A DNA stretch of 64,000 bases from NCBI RefSeq assembly GCF_007680605.1, contig NZ_VEIO01000003.1:269951-333950 (forward strand), written 5' to 3'. Under the pieces are notes generated by a model. It saw only the letters and a program-made list of their open reading frames with translations, did not search any database and was not told the DNA's origin. Both the position numbers and the translations under genes were made by a program. Source of the stretch: Paenibacillus xylanexedens (GTDB taxonomy: Bacteria; Bacillota; Bacilli; Paenibacillales; Paenibacillaceae). Position 1 is the stretch's first letter. Each line of letters starts with the position of its first letter. Shown here one piece after another: positions 7,268 to 15,829 of the stretch.

Positions 7268-9709
7268 ATGAGTACAACGAAAAAACTGGTGCTGGTCGGC
7301 AATGGTATGGCGGGAATTCGTACAATTGAGCATATTCTGAAACTCGCACCACACGCATATGACATTACCGTCTTCGGCGCAGAGCCGCATCCAAACTACA
7401 ACCGCATCATGCTATCTTCCGTTCTCGCAGGCGGAACCTCCATTGAAGATATCGTGATTAATGACTGGAGCTGGTACGAAGATAACGGTATCCATGTCTA
7501 TCCGGGCGACCCTGTCGTGCAGATCGATACGGTACGCAAGGAAGTTGTATCTCGGAATGGGGTCCACGCATCCTATGATGAGCTGATTATGGCGACAGGT
7601 TCACAGGCTTTCATCCTGCCTCTTCCAGGCGCGAATAAAGAAGGGGTCATCGGCTTCCGTGACATTAAAGACTGTGAAACGATGATGGCGGCATCCCAAA
7701 AGTACCGCAAAGCGGCTGTCATCGGCGGTGGACTACTCGGTCTGGAAGCTGCCCGCGGACTATTGAATCTGGGTATGGACGTAACCGTCATTCATATTAA
7801 CGGACACTTGATGGATCGAAATCTGGATCTGCCTGCTGGATTAATGCTTCAGCGAGAGCTTGAGGAGCAGGGAATGAAGTTCCTTTTGAACAAACATACG
7901 GAAGAGATTACAGGCAAAGGCCGGGTTAAAGCACTTCGCTTCACCGACCAAACGGTGCTTGAGGCAGACCTCGTTGTGATGGCAGTCGGTATTCGCCCGC
8001 AGATCGAACTGGCTCGAAACAGCGGTCTGGACGTTAATCGCGGGGTCATCGTGGATGACTATATGCATACCAATATCCCTGGAATCTCTGCTGTAGGAGA
8101 ATGTGCGGAGCATCGCGGTATTGCCTATGGACTCGTAGCTCCGTTATATGAACAAGGCATGGTTCTTGCCAAACGGCTCGCTGGTGCAGCAACCGAAGGA
8201 TACGCAGGGTCGGTCACTTCAACCAAGCTGAAGGTTTCGGGAGTCGACGTATTCTCTGCCGGACAATTCAAGGACTCGCCAGACACACGCAGCATTCGCA
8301 TTCAGGATGATGTAGACGGTATTTACAAAAAGATGGTGATCAAGGACGGCAAGCTCGTCGGTGCAGTGTTGTTTGGTGATACGACCGATGGCGCATCCCT
8401 CTTTTCCTTCATTAAAAGCGGTGAGGACATCAGCGGTCGTGAAAAAGAAATTTTGCTCGGCGTGCCTTCTGGCGGTTCCGGTTCCGGCCCGTCTGTAGCC
8501 GAGCGCATGGCTGCCATGCCAGATGATGAGATCATCTGTGGATGTAACGGTGTAACGAAAGCTGCCATCGGTGATGCTGTTCTCAATAAAGGATGTAACA
8601 CCGCCCGCGCTATCAAATCCTGCACGAAAGCTTCCGCTTCCTGTGGAGGATGTAAACCAATCGTGGAATCACTGCTCACCTATTATGCAGGGGACAACGT
8701 GGGCGAGCAAACCAAAGAAGGTATCTGCGGCTGTACTTCGTATGACCGGGATGAAATTGTGGCACAAATCAAGGAGATGGGCCTGAAAACCGTCAAAGAA
8801 GTCATGAACGTGCTTGGCTGGGATGAGCCAGAAGGCTGCTCCAAATGTCGCCCTTCCCTTAACTACTACCTTGGTATGATCTGGCCTACGGAATATGAGG
8901 ATGAGCGGGTATCCAAATTCACGAACGAACGTTACCATGCCAATATTCAGAAGGACGGCACGTATTCCGTTATTCCGCGAATTTACGGTGGTGTAACGTC
9001 CCCGGCAGAACTGATCAAGATCGCAACAGTTGCAGAGAAATACGACGTACCGATGGTCAAATTTACGGGTGGACAACGACTCGATCTACTTGGAGTACAG
9101 AAGGAAAACCTGCCGAAGATTTGGGAAGAGCTCGACATGCCTTCCGGCTTCGGTTACGGCAAAGCATTACGTACAGTAAAAACATGTGTCGGTAATACGT
9201 TCTGTCGCTTCGGTACACAAGATTCGATCGAAATGGGCATTCGTCTGGAGAAGAAACTCGACAAGATGGTCGCTCCGGCCAAAGTAAAATTGGCGGTCTC
9301 GGGATGCCCACGGAACTGTGCCGAAGCAACGATTAAAGATCTGGGCGTTGTCGCCATCGATGGCGCATGGGAGCTTCATGTCGGCGGCAATGGCGGTGTG
9401 AAGGTTCGAGCAGCCGAGCTGTTATGTACGGTGAAAACAGATGCTGAAGTCGAAGAGTGGACTTACGCTTACCTGCAATACTACAGAGAGAACGCAAGAT
9501 GGAACGAGAGAACAGCGGCCTGGATTGAACGGGTAGGTCTGGATCATGTGAAGGAGGCTCTGGCAGATCGGGACGTACGTCTCGCACTGGTGGAACGTCT
9601 GGAAGTGACACTCGGTCACACGGTAGATCCTTGGAAAGAGATTATTGAAGATGAGAAATTGCGTAAAAACTTCACCCCACTGTCCGGTGCAGAACCGGTA
9701 GCCCACTAG
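7268..9709 (+). CDS. nasD: Assimilatory NADH-nitrite reductase, large subunit
   Basis: 813 residues reducing nitrite to ammonia in the cytoplasm. The N-terminal FAD domain starts with VLVGNGMAG and the NADH-binding loop is VIGGGLLGLEAARG. Two BFD-like [2Fe-2S] cysteine sets follow (CGCNGV with CGGCK, then CGCTSY with CSKCRP). The C-terminal sirohaem/[4Fe-4S] domain has NTFCRFGTQDS and SGCPRNCAEA, the paired cysteine motifs that hold the cluster. The ATG at 7268 is preferred over the in-frame ATG at 7244 because GAGGAGG lies 8 nt before it. It is the first gene of nasD-nasE-SUMT. No nitrate reductase gene is in the window. Confidence 0.93.
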   Translation: MSTTKKLVLVGNGMAGIRTIEHILKLAPHAYDITVFGAEPHPNYNRIMLSSVLAGGTSIEDIVINDWSWYEDNGIHVYPGDPVVQIDTVRKEVVSRNGVHASYDELIMATGSQAFILPLPGANKEGVIGFRDIKDCETMMAASQKYRKAAVIGGGLLGLEAARGLLNLGMDVTVIHINGHLMDRNLDLPAGLMLQRELEEQGMKFLLNKHTEEITGKGRVKALRFTDQTVLEADLVVMAVGIRPQIELARNSGLDVNRGVIVDDYMHTNIPGISAVGECAEHRGIAYGLVAPLYEQGMVLAKRLAGAATEGYAGSVTSTKLKVSGVDVFSAGQFKDSPDTRSIRIQDDVDGIYKKMVIKDGKLVGAVLFGDTTDGASLFSFIKSGEDISGREKEILLGVPSGGSGSGPSVAERMAAMPDDEIICGCNGVTKAAIGDAVLNKGCNTARAIKSCTKASASCGGCKPIVESLLTYYAGDNVGEQTKEGICGCTSYDRDEIVAQIKEMGLKTVKEVMNVLGWDEPEGCSKCRPSLNYYLGMIWPTEYEDERVSKFTNERYHANIQKDGTYSVIPRIYGGVTSPAELIKIATVAEKYDVPMVKFTGGQRLDLLGVQKENLPKIWEELDMPSGFGYGKALRTVKTCVGNTFCRFGTQDSIEMGIRLEKKLDKMVAPAKVKLAVSGCPRNCAEATIKDLGVVAIDGAWELHVGGNGGVKVRAAELLCTVKTDAEVEEWTYAYLQYYRENARWNERTAAWIERVGLDHVKEALADRDVRLALVERLEVTLGHTVDPWKEIIEDEKLRKNFTPLSGAEPVAH

Positions 9710-9725
9710 AAGAGGAGGATCAGCG

Positions 9726-10043
9726 ATGAGTAAATTTCGAATTGGGCATCTGGCCGATATTGATGAAAAAGGGGCTCGTACCTTTCTGGTCGAGGATACC
9801 GAAATTGCCGTTTTCAAACTGAGCGACGGTAGCCTTCATGCCGTGGAAAATCGTTGCCCTCACAAGGGCGGCAAGCTATCAGAGGGTATGGTCTGCGGAA
9901 CAGCCGTTCACTGTCCGCTACATGACTGGAAGATTGATCTGCGAAGCGGCAAGGTCCATGAACCGGACGATGGTTGCTTGAACACGTACAAAACAGAAGT
10001 GGACGGAGACAGCGGAGATATCTATATCACGATTGCAGGTTAA
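9726..10043 (+). CDS. nasE: Nitrite reductase small subunit, Rieske [2Fe-2S] protein
   Basis: 105 residues, normal for NirD/NasE. The Rieske ligands are visible as CPHKGG and CPLHDW (Cys-x-His and Cys-x-x-His). It starts 16 bp after nasD with AGAGGAGG upstream of the ATG, so it is cotranscribed and translated next to its partner subunit. It is cytoplasmic and forms the NADH-dependent nitrite reductase with NasD. Confidence 0.93.
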   Translation: MSKFRIGHLADIDEKGARTFLVEDTEIAVFKLSDGSLHAVENRCPHKGGKLSEGMVCGTAVHCPLHDWKIDLRSGKVHEPDDGCLNTYKTEVDGDSGDIYITIAG

Positions 10044-10090
10044 CACAGCGGTCGGCTTGATAAGCACTACTGACAGAAGAGGGGTGCACG

Positions 10091-10906
10091 ATGGATTTTG
10101 TTAAACCTGCAAACGTCAATTATGGGAACACGGTCATGAGCCGGGGGCTGGTAAGTATCATCGGTGCCGGCCCCGGTGATCCCGAACTGATTACAGTCAA
10201 AGCCTTGAAACGGATTCAGTCTGCTGATGTTATTATGTATGATCGACTTGTCACAGACGAATTACTTGCCGAGGCGCGGGATAACGCTCTCCGCATTTAC
10301 TGTGGCAAAGCTCCCGGGCTTCACTCTATGAGCCAGGAGATGATCGGACGTATGCTGGCTTCTCATGCAGCGGAAGGCAAACACGTTGTTCGGCTTAAAG
10401 GCGGCGACCCGTTCATCTTCGGTCGTGGCGGTGAAGAAGCGCTGGTGCTCGCAGCGTCTGGTATCCCGTATGAGATTATCCCCGGTATCACTTCGGCTGT
10501 GGGTACCTCCGCTTCTTCGCTCATCCCGCTGACCCATCGCGGGGTCGCTTCTTCTTTTGCCTGCGTGACGGGAACCGGCAGTGACGGAAGTGCATCCTCT
10601 GTTCGCTGGGACCTGCTTGCGCATAGCGTAGATACGCTTGTGATATACATGGGGATAAGCCAGTTATCACAGATTCAGCAAGAGTTACTTCGTCATGGCA
10701 AGGCGGGGCATACACCAGCCGCACTAATTGAACGAGGAACGACAAGCGAAGAACGAATTGTTACAGGCACACTTGCCGAACTGCATACATTAGCAGATAG
10801 GCATCACATCTGTAATCCAGCTTTAATTATAGTTGGAGAATCCGTGCTCATCCGCGAACAACTGCTCCAGATGGAGCGAGCCGCATCTGCTTCAATGACG
10901 GGTTAA
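10091..10906 (+). CDS. nasF: Uroporphyrinogen-III C-methyltransferase (SUMT), sirohaem synthesis
   Basis: 271 residues of the tetrapyrrole methylase family. Motifs are VSIIGAGPGDPELIT, the ADVIMYDRLV strand, VVRLKGGDPFIFGRGGEE and the PLTHRG region. It adds two methyl groups to uroporphyrinogen III to make precorrin-2, the sirohaem precursor that NasD needs. Position as third gene after nasDE supports a dedicated role. The ATG at 10091 follows AGAGGGGTG; an internal ATG at 10136 is a less likely alternative because the first has the better ribosome site. No oxidase/chelatase partner is adjacent. Confidence 0.9.
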   Translation: MDFVKPANVNYGNTVMSRGLVSIIGAGPGDPELITVKALKRIQSADVIMYDRLVTDELLAEARDNALRIYCGKAPGLHSMSQEMIGRMLASHAAEGKHVVRLKGGDPFIFGRGGEEALVLAASGIPYEIIPGITSAVGTSASSLIPLTHRGVASSFACVTGTGSDGSASSVRWDLLAHSVDTLVIYMGISQLSQIQQELLRHGKAGHTPAALIERGTTSEERIVTGTLAELHTLADRHHICNPALIIVGESVLIREQLLQMERAASASMTG

Positions 10907-10973
10907 CCAGGAGTTACACGTAAGCCCCCGTAGCGAAACGCATTCACACGGTATAAGCATGTATTTGCATATA

Positions 10974-11612
10974 TTAGTCCGACAACATACGCTCATTCAT
11001 CGTCCGGCCCTTCTGCCCTGGTTCGATCAGCAGACGGGTCGGTTTGATGTTAATGAGAGCTGTCAACTGTTCTCCCATGTAATGAGCGGAGTATTTGAAC
11101 CCTGTTTCTGCCCAATGCATAATAACCCCCACGGTTGCTGATACGAGATAACTTAACATAATGTCATAATTGATCACTTGCTCGCTATCTTCAGTCACCA
11201 AAATGAAGTCTTGAGTAAGGTATTCTCGGAACACATTGTTGATCCTGAGTGCCATATCCCCGTGCATTGTCATGAGCGCCTTGAATTGATCCTGGTGATT
11301 TTCAATATATTCAAATACAGGCATAGTCGACGGTAAAAGCCCGGTCATATCCACTTCTGTGAGATTAGCATACGGTGTGGCGTAAGCCTGTCCTAATCCT
11401 TGCAGGAAGTCTTCCAGAAGAAATTGCAATAGCTCCGGTTTGCCGGGAAAATGCAAATAAAAGGTCCCCCGATTATAATCGGCCCGTTCCGTGATATCCC
11501 GGATGGTCAGGGCGTCAGCCCGCTTTTCCAATATTAAAGACACCGCCGCAGCGATAATCGCATCCTGCGTTCTTCGTGCTCTCCGATCTTGAGGGTGTTC
11601 GATAATCAACAC
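10974..11612 (-). CDS. TetR/AcrR family transcriptional regulator
   Basis: 212 residues. The N-terminal helix-turn-helix (about 14-60) reads RTQDAIIAAAVSLILEKR, then LTIRDITERADYNRGTFYLHF, the classic TetR fold. The C-terminal ligand domain is of unknown specificity (TetR_C type, YvdT/DhaS-like in feel). It starts at GTG 11612 with AAGGAGG six nt upstream. It is divergent from the SDR gene at 11833, so that gene and itself are likely targets. Inverted repeats lie in the shared spacer. Confidence 0.85.
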   Translation of the reverse strand: MLIIEHPQDRRARRTQDAIIAAAVSLILEKRADALTIRDITERADYNRGTFYLHFPGKPELLQFLLEDFLQGLGQAYATPYANLTEVDMTGLLPSTMPVFEYIENHQDQFKALMTMHGDMALRINNVFREYLTQDFILVTEDSEQVINYDIMLSYLVSATVGVIMHWAETGFKYSAHYMGEQLTALINIKPTRLLIEPGQKGRTMNERMLSD

Positions 11613-11675
11613 TTCCGCCTCCTTTGTCCATTATTGTAACCTAAATGAACAACGCTTACATCTGTGTTCAGTAGC

Positions 11676-11692
11676 TGACATTTGCGCTGTCA
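11676..11692. promoter_or_regulatory. Candidate TetR operator between regulator and SDR gene
   Basis: TGACATTTGCGCTGTCA has TGACA/TGTCA arms. A wider TGAACA...TGTTCA pair spans 11646-11670. Either could be the operator; assignment is inference from position. Confidence 0.35.
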
Positions 11693-11832
11693 ATGATTAT
11701 TGTCACATGTTTATGTATATCTTAACATTAAGACAGGAACTAAAGACGACAGGTTTTCACCCACTGAAAATATGATGTAATTCTTATGGAGATTACCTGC
11801 CCATTATATATTATTAAGGAGACGATTCAATC

Positions 11833-12600
11833 ATGAGTACATCCTATACACAAACCGCTGTCATTACAGGAGCTGCCGGAGGTATTGGTAAAGAACTTGC
11901 ACGTCGACTGGCTGAACGTAAAATTAATCTGGTATTGGTTGATTTGAACGAAGAAGCGATTGCCAGAACGATTGCTGAATTAAATCTCGATCAAGAGCAT
12001 GTCATTGCAGTCAAAGCCAACGTATCCGATGAAGCAGACGTTAAAAATTATGTGCAAAAAGCAATGGATGCATTTGGACGTATCGATTATTTTGCCAATA
12101 ATGCCGGTATTGAAGGACCTACAGGTCTGATCGAAGACCTCAGCGTTGAAGCACTTGATACAGTATACAACGTGAACATTCGCGGGGTATTCCTTGGTCT
12201 GCAAAACGTCATTCCTGTGATGAAAAAACAAAAATCCGGTGCGATTCTGAATACCTCTTCCCTCGCGGGTCTGATGGGCGCTCCGGCGGTATCTCCATAT
12301 ATTATGTCCAAACATGCCGTTGTTGGTCTCACTCGTACCGCTGCGAATGAGCTGGCACCTTTCAACATTCGTGTTAACGCCGTATTGCCAGGTACAATCA
12401 ACACACGTATGATGCGTCAGATTGAAGCTAACTCCGGCAACGTAGAAGATTACCAATCTGCTACGGTAGCCGCTATCCCGATGGGCCGTTACGGCGAACC
12501 GGAAGAAGTCGCAGCCGTGATGAACTTCCTGTTGTCCGAAGACGCATCTTACGTTACCGCATCCCTCTACACTGTAGACGGCGGTATGATGGGTCAGTAA
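11833..12600 (+). CDS. SDR family NAD(P)-dependent oxidoreductase
   Basis: 255 residues of classical short-chain dehydrogenase type. Visible motifs are TGAAGGIG (cofactor loop, residues 12-19), NNAG (about 89-92), the catalytic Ser in NTSSLAG and the YIMSK pair (Tyr and Lys), and a C-terminal SYVTAS...VDGG tail. An acidic residue (VLVDLNE) after the second strand suggests NAD preference. The ATG follows AAGGAGACG. The substrate is unknown; control by the divergent TetR regulator is likely. Confidence 0.9.
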   Translation: MSTSYTQTAVITGAAGGIGKELARRLAERKINLVLVDLNEEAIARTIAELNLDQEHVIAVKANVSDEADVKNYVQKAMDAFGRIDYFANNAGIEGPTGLIEDLSVEALDTVYNVNIRGVFLGLQNVIPVMKKQKSGAILNTSSLAGLMGAPAVSPYIMSKHAVVGLTRTAANELAPFNIRVNAVLPGTINTRMMRQIEANSGNVEDYQSATVAAIPMGRYGEPEEVAAVMNFLLSEDASYVTASLYTVDGGMMGQ

Positions 12601-12653
12601 TAGGTAATTGATGGTTGGTAACACCAACATCATTGGCACATGGGCGGGCATAT

Positions 12654-12708
12654 AGTAAAACCTACGGGCGTGTACTCTACGCGATGCCCCGTGTAGCGAA
12701 ATTTTACT
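12654..12708. repeat. Nested inverted repeat (structured RNA candidate) after the SDR gene
   Basis: AGTAAAA (12654-12660) pairs with TTTTACT (12702-12708). Inside, CTACGGG faces CCCGTGTAG and GCGTGT faces ACGCG. A T7 run follows at 12732. It could be read-through structure or a terminator variant. I do not recognise a named RNA family. Confidence 0.4.
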
Positions 12709-12763
12709 GACATCGGGCCAAGTTGCAAGAGTTTTTTTACTCCCACACCGCTTGTTTGATGCT

Positions 12764-12823
12764 AAAAGACCTCGACACCACCATTAAGGAAACTCCCTTT
12801 GGGTGAAGTTGAGGTCTTTTTCT
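12764..12823. terminator. Rho-independent terminator, usable on both strands
   Basis: AAAAGACCTC (12764-12773) pairs with GAGGTCTTTT (12811-12820), followed by TTTCTT and containing an inner CCC TTT GGG hairpin. Confidence 0.8.
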
Positions 12824-12866
12824 TATATGCAACAGCTGCGCTCTCATCCGGAGCTGATCCAATACG

Positions 12867-13061
12867 CTAACGATCACCACGAGCCTTATTTCGGCCATTT
12901 CAGCACATTTCCTAATCTAACGATCACCAGGAACCTTATTTCAGTAAAAACGCCCTTTTTTCATCAAAAATGATCCTCTACTCCGAAAATAACGTCTCTC
13001 CTGATCGTTAGATTTAAAAAGATCCGAAAAACACCGAAATAGCGTCGCTGGTGATCGTTAG
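12867..13061. repeat. 195-bp four-unit palindromic intergenic repeat, copy A
   Basis: Two forward units start at 12867 and 12917 with CTAACGATCACCA then CTTATTTC. Two reverse units occupy 12983-13011 and 13034-13061 and end in TGATCGTTAG. Unit spacing is 50 or 51 nt on each side, so the whole can fold as one long hairpin or two nested ones. The same design occurs at 20073-20267. No reading frame is conserved in it. A short direct repeat CGTTCGTTCC follows near 13107 and 13130. Confidence 0.75.
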
Positions 13062-13157
13062 AATTTTTGGTGCACGGTTAAAGACCTATTATTTCTAGCT
13101 TACTCCATCGTTCGTTCCTTAATCCAAAACGTTCGTTCCCTAACCCCGAAGCTTTGC

Positions 13158-13445
13158 CTAATCCACGTATCCCGCGTGACCTTTGTCCATCAAATAATCC
13201 ATTTCTGCATCCAAAATACTTTCAACGGTTAGCTCGTCGAGCTTCACATCTTTGCGGCTTAGAATGTAATCAGACAGGTCGTCACCGTCAATATCGACGT
13301 CTTTGCCTTTGGCATTCTCATGTGCCTTATTGATGTAAGCTTGCTCATGCTTCAATACCAGCTCAATATTTGCCTTACTGGCCTTTGTTTTGTCCGCGAT
13401 ATATTGCATCATTTCCTGCTCGTTAATTTCGTTGTTGTCTGCCAC
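13158..13445 (-). CDS. Small acidic hypothetical protein
   Basis: 95 residues, strongly charged and predicted helical, with no signal peptide or membrane segment. It starts at GTG 13445 with GGAGATG nine nt upstream. I do not recognise a family; an internal DVDIDGDDLSDYI stretch is acidic and could bind metal, but that is not shown. It lies alone between the repeat element and the two-component system. Confidence 0.6.
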   Translation of the reverse strand: MADNNEINEQEMMQYIADKTKASKANIELVLKHEQAYINKAHENAKGKDVDIDGDDLSDYILSRKDVKLDELTVESILDAEMDYLMDKGHAGYVD

Positions 13446-13592
13446 GTATAGTTCATCTCCTTGGTTATCCTTCTTGCTGTCATTGTAGCATAGGTTATCC
13501 CATTACGGGCAGAACTTATGCCTAGCCGTTTGTGGCACCCTTTAGGACAGACAAGGTGCTCATTATCGCCAGTCGCCACTTTAGCATCAGCC

Positions 13593-14903
13593 CTACGATA
13601 ACCTCACGTAAAATGTCGCCCCCTCTCCCACGACACTTTTCGCGTAAATCTCTCCCTTATGTTGCTCTACAATAGACTTGGCAATCGCCAGACCGAGGCC
13701 ATGTCCACCGTGTTTACGCGCTCTTGATGCATCCGTGCGATAGAAGCGGTCAAAGATTCGATCCAGATGCTCTGGCGCGATCCCCTCCCCCGTATTGGAG
13801 ATGGTCAGCATCACATCATGGTTTTGCTTCTGGAGTGTAATGTTCACGGCCCCAGTTGGCCCGGAATATTTCACGGCGTTATCGAGCAAGATCAGAACAA
13901 CCTGTTTGATCTGCTCCGGGTTTCCGTGAACCATCAGATCAGGAGCAATGCTATAATCCAGGGTAATATTTTTTTCGAAAATCACCGCTTCCATCGGTAA
14001 AACAATACTTTCCACCGCTTCACTCATATTAAACCTGGTATGGATGAGGGTGGAACGTGAGTCCTCCATCTGAGTCAGATACAGCAAATCATTCGTTAGT
14101 CCAGACATGCGCTCGGTTTCCGATTTGATATAGTGTAGCCATTTGGCCTGGCTTTCAACAGTCTCCTCCTGATTCGCCAGCAAGACATCCGTGTTCGTAT
14201 TGATGATTGCCAGCGGTGTTTTCAATTCATGTGATGCGTCGGCGATAAACTGTTTCTGTTTCTCAAACGCTTCACGCACAGGTGCAATGGAACGGTTGGC
14301 AAAATAACGACTTAGGAAGTAGATGACGATCAACATCATGAGCCCAACCACGGTAAACGTGTAAACCAAATTCGTTAGGATACCCTGCTGCGCGGTCACA
14401 TCCATGAATACGATCATGTGCCCGTCCCCGCTTGGATCAACCACATAGGCCCAGTCCGTGCCATCCAGTGCAAATTGTCCAGTCCAGCGATTACTGTCAC
14501 CTTGGCCGGTTTTCTCATGATCTACTTTTTGTAGAGCTTGCGTGTACAAAGATTCCTCCATATCAAACCGCGATTGTGTATCGGTAATTTTCCACTGCTT
14601 ATCGGTCTGGATCATAAAAGAAACCGACCGGGCTGGGGGTGCACTTGGATCTCCACCTGGTCCTCGAAATCCACCAAAGTTCCCACCGTTCATGCCCCCG
14701 CTTTGCCCTTCACCTCGTGACTGCTGGGCACCCAAGCCAAACGGGCTATGGTAGAAATCGGACACCTTGTACAGCTCCATATTCGTTTCGCGTTGCACAT
14801 TCTGGTACGTAATGGTGTAGATCGTTACAAAGGCCACCAGCATCATAATCGAGATCGACACCAGATTGACAATCAGGAACCGATTGCGGAGTTTCTTGAA
14901 CAT
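13593..14903 (-). CDS. Sensor histidine kinase with glycine-rich extracytoplasmic loop
   Basis: 436 residues. TM1 is at about 11-31 and TM2 at about 179-199. The external loop contains a glycine-rich low-complexity stretch (about 62-93: GGMNGGNFGGFRGPGG then PSAPPARS). The cytoplasmic part has the H-box FIADASHELKTP (His225), N-box LLDNAVKYS, and G-boxes around GEGIAPEH and HGLGLAIAKSI. It is a class-I kinase that pairs with the response regulator immediately upstream; the two genes overlap as TAATG at 14903. The glycine-rich loop resembles parts of the lipoprotein at 17359-19710. Confidence 0.92.
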   Translation of the reverse strand: MFKKLRNRFLIVNLVSISIMMLVAFVTIYTITYQNVQRETNMELYKVSDFYHSPFGLGAQQSRGEGQSGGMNGGNFGGFRGPGGDPSAPPARSVSFMIQTDKQWKITDTQSRFDMEESLYTQALQKVDHEKTGQGDSNRWTGQFALDGTDWAYVVDPSGDGHMIVFMDVTAQQGILTNLVYTFTVVGLMMLIVIYFLSRYFANRSIAPVREAFEKQKQFIADASHELKTPLAIINTNTDVLLANQEETVESQAKWLHYIKSETERMSGLTNDLLYLTQMEDSRSTLIHTRFNMSEAVESIVLPMEAVIFEKNITLDYSIAPDLMVHGNPEQIKQVVLILLDNAVKYSGPTGAVNITLQKQNHDVMLTISNTGEGIAPEHLDRIFDRFYRTDASRARKHGGHGLGLAIAKSIVEQHKGEIYAKSVVGEGATFYVRLS

Positions 14904-15580
14904 TAGTTCGTCACCTCAAGTACATACCCTACGCCCCGAATCGTATTAATACGGACAGCCGAATTCAGGAAGGTTAGTTTTTTGCGTAAAAAAGAGATGT
15001 AGACCTCCACATTGTTATACTCGACATCCGAGTCGAATCCCCATAACTTTTCGATGATCTGCTCTTTGGAGGTGATCGCTTGTTTGCGGGTGATCAGCAA
15101 CTCCAGCAACTCGTTCTCTTTCAAGTTTAATTTGATTTCCTTACCTTGAACACTCAGCTTCAACTGGGTTGTATTCAGTTCGATATCACCAAACTTCACC
15201 CCATCCTCAGGGATCACTTCCCCTTTACGTCTTAAGGCCGCCCGAATCCGGGCGAGCAATTCTTCCGTGGCAAAAGGCTTTGCAATATAGTCATCGGCAC
15301 CGTAATCGAGGCCGGATACTTTGTCCGACAGTTCTCCTTTGGCTGTGAGTAAAATAACCGGAGTATGGTTTCCTTCGCTGCGGAGCGTTTTAAGCACCGT
15401 TATGCCGTCCATCTCCGGCATCATAATGTCCAGCAGTAACAGGTCGTAGATGCCGCTCTGCGCATAATCCAGTCCTGACCTGCCGTCGTGGACCATGTCC
15501 ACGGAGTAGTTGTTTTTTTTCAAAATCTGCGAAACCGCTTCTGCCAAATGAACCTCATCTTCCGCAATTAAAATTCTCAT
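14903..15580 (-). CDS. OmpR/PhoB-family response regulator
   Basis: 225 residues. The receiver domain (1-115) shows the acidic pair ED (10-11), phospho-acceptor Asp in LLLLDIMMPEMDG, Thr in ILLTAKG and Lys in YIAKPF. The C-terminal winged helix (about 130-222) has LKENELLELLI, ITSKEQIIEKLWG and IRTIRGVGY-like INTIRGVGYVLE. It forms an operon with the kinase and is divergent from the VTC gene. Matching motifs at both promoters suggest that it controls itself and the VTC operon. Confidence 0.93.
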   Translation of the reverse strand: MRILIAEDEVHLAEAVSQILKKNNYSVDMVHDGRSGLDYAQSGIYDLLLLDIMMPEMDGITVLKTLRSEGNHTPVILLTAKGELSDKVSGLDYGADDYIAKPFATEELLARIRAALRRKGEVIPEDGVKFGDIELNTTQLKLSVQGKEIKLNLKENELLELLITRKQAITSKEQIIEKLWGFDSDVEYNNVEVYISFLRKKLTFLNSAVRINTIRGVGYVLEVTN

Positions 15581-15620
15581 CCTCTATTCATCCTCTGCTC
15601 ACGGTGGTTTGTATGTTCTT

Positions 15621-15652
15621 ATTCTATCAATTAAACCTTGAATCAACCTTAA
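15621..15652 (-). promoter_or_regulatory. Response-regulator motif and -10 for the two-component operon
   Basis: Read on the minus strand, TTAAGGTTGATTCAAGGTTT (15652-15633) is followed after exactly six nt by TAGAAT (15626-15621). No good -35 is present; the motif occupies that place, as for activator-dependent promoters. Confidence 0.6.
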
Positions 15653-15714
15653 TAATTGGTACACCGGCAAGATATAGATGAAGGAAAAGAAATGTTAACG
15701 CAATGTAAAACGAT

Positions 15715-15746
15715 TTAAGATTCATTCAAGGTTGCTTCGCTAAGAT
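15715..15746 (+). promoter_or_regulatory. Same motif and -10 for the VTC operon
   Basis: TTAAGATTCATTCAAGGTTG (15715-15734) is followed after six nt by TAAGAT (15741-15746). It matches the opposite-strand copy at 17 of 20 positions with identical spacing to the -10. Confidence 0.6.
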
Positions 15747-15829
15747 ACAGACATGACAGCAACACACAACAAACCAAACATAATCAAAACATACACCAAC
15801 TTATCCATACCCGAAAGGACTGAACCGTC

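Noticed and set aside
12867..13061. CRISPR array
   Set aside because: Units are inverted pairs, differ from one another and have no constant direct repeats or unique spacers; no cas genes are present.
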